Assembly (NCBI GenBank): GCA_045535585.1
Contig: JAZSLY010000110.1
Location: 1-15,562 of the forward strand
Source: RGIG6353 sp045535585
GTDB lineage: Bacteria > Bacillota > Clostridia > Oscillospirales > SIG627
DNA: 15,562 nt
Direction: 5' to 3'
The notes beneath the pieces were generated by a model, which saw only the letters and a list, made by a program, of their open reading frames with translations, had not been told where the DNA came from and searched no databases. The first letter of the stretch is position 1; every line of letters starts with the position of its first letter. A program made the translations under genes and the position numbers. Of this stretch, positions 6,548 through 12,770 are shown piece after piece.

Positions 6548-7725
6548 TGAATAATATAAGAATTCCCGACAGTGAATTTAAGGAAAGAGTAGTCAAGGTA
6601 CAAAAGAAGATGGCAGAGACGGGCTATGATATGCTCCTTTGCTACGGAAACGAGGCAGAGCCTCAATTCGTTCGCTATTTCAGCGACTATTGGCCCTCCT
6701 TTGAGACGGCTGGCGTAATCATTCCCAAAGAGGGTGACGCCGTTCTCCTTATCGGTCCTGAGAGCTACACCTACGCCGCAGACCGTTCCAGAATTCCCGA
6801 TATCAGACTTGTAAAGGCGTTCAGAGAGTCCTCCGAGCCCGAGTATCCCGGCAAGGTGCTTGACACCTTCACCTCTGTATTCAAGGACAAAATGGGTGAC
6901 GAGCCTATTAAAAAGTTCGGCGTGGCAGGGCTTCCGCTTCTCACCGTCGGCATATATAACGACCTCATGTCCGCTCTTGCGCCCTACGGCGACGTTATTC
7001 TTGAAAAAGCCGACCACGTAGTTGCCTCCATTCGTATGTATAAGACCGAAAACGAGCTTGCCTGCATGAGACGTGCTGCCGAGATAACGAGAGCAACTAT
7101 GGAATACGTTATCGAAAACATCCACGTCGGTATGACCGAAACGCAGGTTGTCGGACTTGCCCTCGGCAAGATGCACGAGCTTGGCGCAGAGAGGGAAAGC
7201 TATCCTCTTTGGGTGCTGACGGGCGACGGCTCGGATCAGGCCATCAGCCGTCCGAGAAACAAGGCTATCGAAAAGGGCGACCTTACCTTCCTCCAGATAG
7301 GCGCAAGATACGAGGGCTACGCTTCCTCAATCGGACGCCCCGTAGTGTTCGGCAAGGCGACTGACGCCCAAAGAGCTCTTATCGAGGCAGGCTACGAGGT
7401 ACAGCGCTCTGTGCTTGAAATGACCAAGGCAGGCGTACCTGCCTGTGACGTTGCAAAGTTCCACTTGGAAAAGGTGAAGGAGCTTGGCTACGGTGACCAT
7501 TACCTTTACGGTCCCTTCCACGGCAACGGCTTGATGGAGGGTGAAGCCCCCTGGGTAGAAACCTCCTCCGACTATCTCCTTGAAGAAAATATGACCTTCT
7601 GCTCGGATATCTTCCTCGGCTCTCACGAGACGAAGAGAGGCATCAGAATAGAGGACGTGGTGCGTATAACGAAGGTCGGCTGTGAAAACCTCACCAACTT
7701 CCCACGTAAGCTTTTTGAGCTATAA
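6547..7725 (+). CDS. M24 (pita-bread fold) protein, creatinase-like, metal ligands lost
   Basis: A 392-residue two-domain protein: a creatinase/prolidase N-terminal domain (about 10-150) and an M24 pita-bread catalytic domain (about 165-390). It has the family layout, but residues that bind two metals in Xaa-Pro peptidases are changed. The first Asp is Gln250 (FLQIG), the second Asp is Ser261 (YASSIGR), the motif Glu is Asp354 (FCSDIF), and the second His of HG-GL---HE is Gly332. His325 (PFHGNGL) and Glu369 (RIEDVV) remain. Creatinase, a metal-free amidinohydrolase, has similar losses, so this could be a metal-independent hydrolase or a pseudo-enzyme rather than an aminopeptidase. GGAGGA lies eight bases before the ATG. 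No signal peptide; it is coupled to the phosphotriesterase-like gene. Confidence 0.85.
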   Translation: MNNIRIPDSEFKERVVKVQKKMAETGYDMLLCYGNEAEPQFVRYFSDYWPSFETAGVIIPKEGDAVLLIGPESYTYAADRSRIPDIRLVKAFRESSEPEYPGKVLDTFTSVFKDKMGDEPIKKFGVAGLPLLTVGIYNDLMSALAPYGDVILEKADHVVASIRMYKTENELACMRRAAEITRATMEYVIENIHVGMTETQVVGLALGKMHELGAERESYPLWVLTGDGSDQAISRPRNKAIEKGDLTFLQIGARYEGYASSIGRPVVFGKATDAQRALIEAGYEVQRSVLEMTKAGVPACDVAKFHLEKVKELGYGDHYLYGPFHGNGLMEGEAPWVETSSDYLLEENMTFCSDIFLGSHETKRGIRIEDVVRITKVGCENLTNFPRKLFEL

Positions 7726-7759
7726 TTTAAGCTAAATCACATACATTTTCTCTATCCCG

Positions 7760-7799
7760 AAGGGAGCCGTGAAGAGCATTTGCTTTTCTCGGCTCCCTT
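7760..7799 (+). terminator. Hairpin after the catabolic cluster, probable terminator
   Basis: AAGGGAGCCG (7760-7769) pairs perfectly with CGGCTCCCTT (7790-7799). The inner part pairs further with one T-T mismatch and one G-T pair, giving a long stem 35 bp after the M24 stop codon. Only three T precede a G, so the U-tract is weak; termination may be partial. Confidence 0.55.
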
Positions 7800-7811
7800 T
7801 GCTATTAAGTA

Positions 7812-7840
7812 TTGATTTTTATATAGAAAGATAGTATAAT
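7812..7840 (+). promoter_or_regulatory. Promoter of the transporter operon
   Basis: TTGATT (7812-7817) and TATAAT (7835-7840) are separated by 17 bp. The predicted leader of about 80 bases (7847 onward) is extremely A/T-rich and contains only weak T-run/A-run pairing (about 7875-7909). No riboswitch fold is recognisable. Confidence 0.8.
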
Positions 7841-7911
7841 AAAATAAGATTAAAAATATACAAAAAACATGGAACTTTTTTTTATTTTTCAAGTCAAAAA
7901 CAAAAAAGATG

Positions 7912-7927
7912 GGAGGGGAGTAAAACG
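7912..7927 (+). promoter_or_regulatory. Ribosome binding site pointing to an ACG codon
   Basis: GGAGGGGA (7912-7919) is a strong ribosome binding site. Five bases further on is ACG (7925-7927), in frame with and six codons upstream of the first ATG (7943). The ATG itself is 23 bases from the site, too far for normal initiation. The start may be a real ACG, an ATG-to-ACG mutation, or a sequence error. Confidence 0.6.
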
Positions 7928-7942
7928 AAAAAACACTCTAAA

Positions 7943-8803
7943 ATGAAAAGACGGGAGAAGATAGTCTCCTGGTTATACGTACTGCCAAGCCTTGCGGGTG
8001 TGCTTCTCTTTTACGTCATACCCTTCGGGCTGATAATATACTACTCACTTATCGACAACGTGGCAAACAAAAGCTTCGTGGGACTGGATAATTTTATAGC
8101 CCTATTCAAGAATTCGGCGTTTAAAATTGCCTCACTGAACACCCTTACCTTTTCGGCGACTACGGTTTTGCTGGCGGTGCTGCTGTCCCTTTTGCTTGCT
8201 ATCATTCTGGACGCCAAAATCCCGGGCAAGAGTAAATTCAGAACCTGCTTTTTAAGTCCTATGATGGTGCCCACGGCGTCCATTATCCTCATATGGCAGG
8301 TAATGTTCAGCTTCAACGGCTCCTTTAATTCCTTCGTGTCACTCCTTGGGCTTGAGCCTGTGGACTGGCTGAAATCCGAGTACAGCCAAATAGTTGTGGC
8401 GCTCCTCTTCTTCTGGAAAAACCTCGGCTATAATATGATACTTTTTATGGCGGCGCTCTCCAATATCCCCAAGGTACAGCTTGAGGCGGCAGAGATAGAC
8501 GGGGCTGGGGCAATAAAACAGTTTTTCACTATAAAGCTCCGTTACATATCCCCATCGCTGTTCTTCGTTTTGCTCCTATCGCTTATCAACTCCTTCAAGA
8601 TATTCCGTGAGGTATATCTTCTGACGGGTCAGTGGCCATATGAGACCCTTTATTTTTTACAGCATTTTATGAATAACACCTTTAAGAATTTAGACTACCC
8701 CAAGCTGTCTGCCGCGGCAATAGTTATGGCGGTAGTGATAATCGCCATTATAGGCGTCATATTCTTTCTTGAGGACAGATTCGGAAAGGATGTGGAAGAA
8801 TGA
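7943..8803 (+). CDS. ABC importer permease, MalF/UgpA type
   Basis: An integral membrane permease of the carbohydrate-uptake CUT1 class (286 residues from the ATG). About six membrane helices are visible (near 13-35, 68-90, 103-125, 150-172, 205-225 and 257-277). The cytoplasmic EAA loop that docks the ATPase is EAAEIDGAGAIKQFF (181-195). It forms the heterodimeric pore with the next gene, which overlaps it by 4 bp (ATGA). The true start is probably six codons earlier at the ACG of 7925, because the ribosome binding site is placed for that codon; this would add Lys-Lys-His-Ser-Lys ahead of the ATG. Family is certain; substrate could be a sugar, oligosaccharide or another solute handled by CUT1-like systems. 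Confidence 0.93.
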   Translation: MKRREKIVSWLYVLPSLAGVLLFYVIPFGLIIYYSLIDNVANKSFVGLDNFIALFKNSAFKIASLNTLTFSATTVLLAVLLSLLLAIILDAKIPGKSKFRTCFLSPMMVPTASIILIWQVMFSFNGSFNSFVSLLGLEPVDWLKSEYSQIVVALLFFWKNLGYNMILFMAALSNIPKVQLEAAEIDGAGAIKQFFTIKLRYISPSLFFVLLLSLINSFKIFREVYLLTGQWPYETLYFLQHFMNNTFKNLDYPKLSAAAIVMAVVIIAIIGVIFFLEDRFGKDVEE

Positions 8804-9714
8804 AAAAATTACGCCATAGCACCATTTCCCGCGCAAGAGTAATGCGACGGGTCAGGCTGACACTCTTTTTCATATGGGCGCTTCTCTTTGCCGTCCTCTT
8901 CGTGTCGCCCACTCTCCTCACCTTTACCAACTCCTTTATGTCGGAGACCGAGCTGACAAGCCACTACGGCGCAGTTCTCGGCAACGTGGCGGGAGGCTCC
9001 TCCTATATGTCCGAGACGGTGTCCCTCAGGCTCATACCCGATATGGTCTCCTTCAAGCAATACTTTACCGTGCTTTTTCAGAGCCCCGACTACCTTTTAA
9101 AATTCTGGAACTCGGTAATTCTTACCCTGCCGATAGTGCTCCTTCAGCTTGTTTTCTCCTCTCTTGCCGCCTACGGCTTTTTCAGAAGCAGGGGAAGGGT
9201 GAAGAATATAATCTTCTTTTCCTACATCGTGCTGATGCTGATGCCCTATCAGGTAACCCTCGTACCAAACTTTCTCGTGTCGGAATATCTTGGTATTCTC
9301 AACACGAGGCTTGCGATAATTCTCCCCGGTATCTTCACTCCTCTTTCGGTGTTCATACTCACCAAGAGTATGCGCCGTGTGCCCTCTGCCGCACTTGAAG
9401 CGGCACGCATCGACGGGGCAGGGGAATTTACGGTGTTCAGGAAAATATGCCTGCCGATGTGCAAAAACGCGCTTTATTCGGTGGCTATCCTCACCTTTAT
9501 AGATAACTGGAATATGGTGGAGCAGGTTTTGGTGCTCCTTGAAAACCCCGATATGCAACCGCTTTCGGTTTTCCTCTCCCAGATAAACACGGGCGAGGTG
9601 GGTGTCGCCTTTGCGGTGGCAACCGTCTATATGCTACCTCCCATACTTCTCTTCCTTCACGGAGAGGAAAGTCTGGTGGAGGGTATCTCATATCAAGGCA
9701 GTGTGAAAGGATAA
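8800..9714 (+). CDS. ABC importer permease, MalG/UgpE type
   Basis: The second CUT1-class permease, 304 residues with about six membrane helices (near 20-42, 103-125, 136-158, 167-189, 225-240 and 268-288). The EAA loop is EAARIDGAGEFTVFRK (200-215). Between helix 1 and helix 2 there is a roughly 55-residue extracellular stretch (about 45-100), longer than usual, which could contact the lipoprotein or the adaptor. The usual MalG C-terminal tail is replaced by a charged one (HGEESLVEGISYQGSVKG). The start overlaps the previous stop by 4 bp; AAAGGA lies nine bases upstream. It pairs with the upstream permease. An ATPase of the MsmK/MalK kind must come from elsewhere, because none is in the window. 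Confidence 0.92.
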   Translation: MKKLRHSTISRARVMRRVRLTLFFIWALLFAVLFVSPTLLTFTNSFMSETELTSHYGAVLGNVAGGSSYMSETVSLRLIPDMVSFKQYFTVLFQSPDYLLKFWNSVILTLPIVLLQLVFSSLAAYGFFRSRGRVKNIIFFSYIVLMLMPYQVTLVPNFLVSEYLGILNTRLAIILPGIFTPLSVFILTKSMRRVPSAALEAARIDGAGEFTVFRKICLPMCKNALYSVAILTFIDNWNMVEQVLVLLENPDMQPLSVFLSQINTGEVGVAFAVATVYMLPPILLFLHGEESLVEGISYQGSVKG

Positions 9715-9718
9715 TAGA

Positions 9719-11860
9719 ATGACGAAATTCAGAACTAAAAAGGATATAATAAAGAATATTGCAATCGTTTTTCTTGCAATAATGCTCGCTCTCACCTTCT
9801 TTTCCAACACCATAATGAACTGGTCTCTCCCCGAGGTCAGCGGTAAGTACACAGAGTACGGCGAGATAAAGACGGGAGTGAGAGGCTCGGGTGTGGTTGA
9901 GGCAAATATGACCTATACCCATTCTGTCTCGGGTAACCGAACGGTTGAGAACGTGTTCGTCAGCCGTGGCTCTATCGTTGAGGCAGGCACGCCCCTGATG
10001 ACCCTTTCAGGCAAGGGCTCGGACGAAGCCGAGAGCCTGAAAAAAGAAATAGAGACCTTGGAGGAAGCCTATAACCGTGAGCTTCTTACCAAAACCGAGC
10101 CCGACTATTCTCAGGACGAGCTTCAATTAAAGAACGCCCGTGAGGATTTGCAGGTGCTCCTTGACGAGAGGGCAAAGTACACCGACGAGTACGTGGCAGA
10201 GGTGAAGAAAAGAGCAGAGACTCTTGAAGAAGACTACAAGAGCGCCGAAGCGCTGGTAGAAGCCCTCACCGAAGAGATAGACGCTATTGGGGAGAACTCC
10301 GACCTTCCTGAAATAGTTAAGGCAAGAGAGGCGCTCAATGAGGCAAAGAAGGCACTTGCTCTTGCAGAGGAAGGCAAGAAAGAAGCAGAGGAGGCAATGG
10401 CGGGTCTTTCCATCGTTGACACCGAAAGCCTTCAGGAAACGGTGGATTCCCTTCGCGCACAGAGAACCGCCCTTGAAACCGAGCTGAAATATTTTCAGGA
10501 GGACCACCAGCATCTCCTTGACATAGTGGAGGCGTTAGAGAGGGCAAACGCCGAATTCACCGCCGCCGAAAAGGCGCAGGCAAGCGCACAGAGCGCCTAC
10601 GACACGGCGCTTGCAGGAGGCAACACCGAGGCTATTGACAGAGCGCTTACTGCTCACAACGAAGCCAACACGGCGCTTGCCACCGCAACCTCAGCCCGTG
10701 ACACCGCAAAGGCAGCCTACGACGCCAACAAGGACGAGGACACTATCAAGGGCACGCAGAACGGAATTACCTACGTTGAAAGAACTCTCGCCTCAAAGAG
10801 AGCCGAAATAAAGACTATGGACGGCAGAATAAGCTCTGCCAGAAGCGCACTTTCCACCGCCAAGAAGAATAACAGTAAGTATACCGAGCTTGACTATTCC
10901 CTTGAATTAAGGCTTGCCGAGGTGGAGTGGGCAAAGGACGAGGTTGAAAAGAAAACCGAGGCTCTCACCGAAGCGGTAGAGAGCATCAGCCGTGAGACCG
11001 CCGAGGCGCTCAAGGGGGCAAAGGCAAGACTTGCCGAGCTTAACGAAGAAAAGACCGAGGCAAACGAAGCCCTTGCCGACCTTAAAAATATGGATACTCT
11101 GGACGCATCTATCAAGTCCGAACAACGCAGTCTTGAACAGATGGAAATGAGCTTTGAAGCGAAGAAGGAAAGCGATGCAAGACAAAAGGCGCTGGACGAC
11201 TACGATATGGCAAAGCGCTACCGTGAAATTCAGGAGAAGAGAGCGGCGCTTGCAGGTATGCAGGGCGGGGGCGACGAAAGCTACGAGCTTGTGGCAAAGT
11301 ATCCCGGCGTTGTGTCCGAGGTGAAGTTCAGACCGGGTGAGTTCGTTACCGACGGCGCCGCTGCCGTTGTGATAGAGGTCGAGCAGAGCGGATATACCGT
11401 TTCCTTTAACGTAACCAACGCCGAAGCGCAGAGGTTGAACGTAGGGGACAGCGCCACCGTTTCGGACACCTATTGGGGACAGAAGCTTACCGCTACCCTC
11501 GATAAGATAAGCGCAAACTCCGACGGCAAGACCAAGACCCTTACCTTTAATATTTTCGGTGACGTAGAGACGGGACAGAGCCTTTCTCTGCTGGTAGGCG
11601 AGAGAAGCACGGGCTACTCCTCCGTCATTCCGAAAAGCGCTCTCCACGAGGACTCGGAGGGCAAGTTCATCTATATTACCACCACCAAGTCCACGCCCCT
11701 CGGCAATCGCTACGTGGCAACACGCCTTGACGTAAAGGTAGTGGCAAGCGACGACAAAAACGTTGCTATCTCCACCGATGCCGAATGGCTCTACGAATAT
11801 ATGATAGTTTCCTCCACCAAGCCCTTTGAGGAAGGGGACTACGTAAGGCTTAGTGATTAG
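9719..11860 (+). CDS. HlyD/MacA-type adaptor with a very long coiled coil
   Basis: A 713-residue membrane-fusion/adaptor-like protein. An N-terminal membrane anchor (about 12-32) is followed by the first half of a barrel-sandwich (lipoyl) domain (about 55-98). An Ala/Glu/Lys-rich coiled coil runs from about 100 to 515 and is broken by an Ala/Thr-rich, Gly-containing part near 280-340. The second half-lipoyl domain (about 520-555, AKYPGVVSEVKFRPGEFV) and a beta-barrel region to the end complete it. This matches HlyD/MacA/YknX adaptors, but typical MacA-like adaptors are about 350-450 residues, so the helical hairpin is greatly extended. AAAGGA is seven bases before the ATG. It lies after two importer permeases and before a MacB-like membrane protein, suggesting an envelope-spanning scaffold. 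The export partner and ATPase are missing here. Confidence 0.88.
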   Translation: MTKFRTKKDIIKNIAIVFLAIMLALTFFSNTIMNWSLPEVSGKYTEYGEIKTGVRGSGVVEANMTYTHSVSGNRTVENVFVSRGSIVEAGTPLMTLSGKGSDEAESLKKEIETLEEAYNRELLTKTEPDYSQDELQLKNAREDLQVLLDERAKYTDEYVAEVKKRAETLEEDYKSAEALVEALTEEIDAIGENSDLPEIVKAREALNEAKKALALAEEGKKEAEEAMAGLSIVDTESLQETVDSLRAQRTALETELKYFQEDHQHLLDIVEALERANAEFTAAEKAQASAQSAYDTALAGGNTEAIDRALTAHNEANTALATATSARDTAKAAYDANKDEDTIKGTQNGITYVERTLASKRAEIKTMDGRISSARSALSTAKKNNSKYTELDYSLELRLAEVEWAKDEVEKKTEALTEAVESISRETAEALKGAKARLAELNEEKTEANEALADLKNMDTLDASIKSEQRSLEQMEMSFEAKKESDARQKALDDYDMAKRYREIQEKRAALAGMQGGGDESYELVAKYPGVVSEVKFRPGEFVTDGAAAVVIEVEQSGYTVSFNVTNAEAQRLNVGDSATVSDTYWGQKLTATLDKISANSDGKTKTLTFNIFGDVETGQSLSLLVGERSTGYSSVIPKSALHEDSEGKFIYITTTKSTPLGNRYVATRLDVKVVASDDKNVAISTDAEWLYEYMIVSSTKPFEEGDYVRLSD

Positions 11861-12770
11861 TATGAAAAGAATTATTATCTGCTCCGTCTCTCTCTTGTGC
11901 GCTCTCCTTTCCGTTGTTGCGTTTTTCGCCTATCGTGAAAGGGTGACGCCACACGTCAGCTTCGGGCGCGACTATACCATAATCAGAGTATTCAGGGAGG
12001 GGGGCTTTTCCCCCGCCCATATCAGCAATATTCGCTTCGCTCTCGACGAGGGTAGCGTGGGGGATACAGACGGAGACTCACGCCTCTGGTGCGACGCCTC
12101 CTCCTACTTTGCCGAAATCGGCGTTACGGGTGAGGACGGGCGGAGCGTTCAATGTCAGGCGATAGTCACCGACGGGGACTTCTTCCTCTTCCACCGTCTT
12201 AACTTTCTTGACGGCTGGTACTATTCCGACACCGACCTCAATCCCGACCGAGTGGTCATCGACAGACGACTTGCCTTCGCTCTTTACGGCTCTGCCAACT
12301 GCGAGGGAATGAAGCTTACCCTCGGCGGTGAGACCTGCTACGTGGCAGGTGTGGTGGAGTATGAAGAGTCAAAGGCAAAGACCCTTGCCCTTGAGGACGC
12401 ACCCTTGATTTACATTCCAAACAATATTGCAAAGACGGTTTTACCCTCAAACGAAGGCTTCGACTACTACGAGGTGATGATGCAGAACTCGGTTTCGGGC
12501 TACGCCAAGGGTGTGGTGGAAAAGGCGTGCGAGGACGGGGTCGTAGTGGATGCAGTGGAGAGATTTGATATACCGAAAATCTTCTCTCTTCTGACCTCCT
12601 TCCCAACCCGTTCCTATATTAAAGACGGCATCGTCCTGCCCTATTGGGAGAACGAGGCAAGAGGAGCAGAGGACACCCTTGCCCTTATTCTTGCCGTCAG
12701 CCTTTTACTTACCGTAGTGTTTATAATTAACCTCATAATCTTGATAATAGAAAGAAGGAACAGAAGATGA
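11853..12770 (+). CDS. Shortened MacB/FtsX-like membrane protein (periplasmic-core domain with two helices)
   Basis: A 305-residue membrane protein with an N-terminal helix (about 5-26), a large extracytoplasmic region and one C-terminal helix (about 275-299) ending in the basic tail ERRNRR. Residues 109-169 resemble the MacB periplasmic core domain: LNFLDGWYY, then VVIDRRLAFALYG, then LTLGGETCYVAGVVE. Full MacB/FtsX permeases have four helices; this one stops after the second, so it cannot form the usual permease bundle alone. Four extracytoplasmic cysteines (80, 101, 150, 162) could form disulfides. Its GTG start (AAGG five bases upstream) overlaps the adaptor gene by 8 bp; an ATG at 11862 is an alternative. 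It overlaps the lipoprotein gene by 4 bp, which argues for an intact, selected short form rather than a decayed gene. Confidence 0.78.
   Translation: MISMKRIIICSVSLLCALLSVVAFFAYRERVTPHVSFGRDYTIIRVFREGGFSPAHISNIRFALDEGSVGDTDGDSRLWCDASSYFAEIGVTGEDGRSVQCQAIVTDGDFFLFHRLNFLDGWYYSDTDLNPDRVVIDRRLAFALYGSANCEGMKLTLGGETCYVAGVVEYEESKAKTLALEDAPLIYIPNNIAKTVLPSNEGFDYYEVMMQNSVSGYAKGVVEKACEDGVVVDAVERFDIPKIFSLLTSFPTRSYIKDGIVLPYWENEARGAEDTLALILAVSLLLTVVFIINLIILIIERRNRR

Noticed and set aside
7860..7924. Riboswitch in the transporter operon leader
   Set aside because: The leader is mostly A and T runs with weak pairing and shows no known aptamer pattern.
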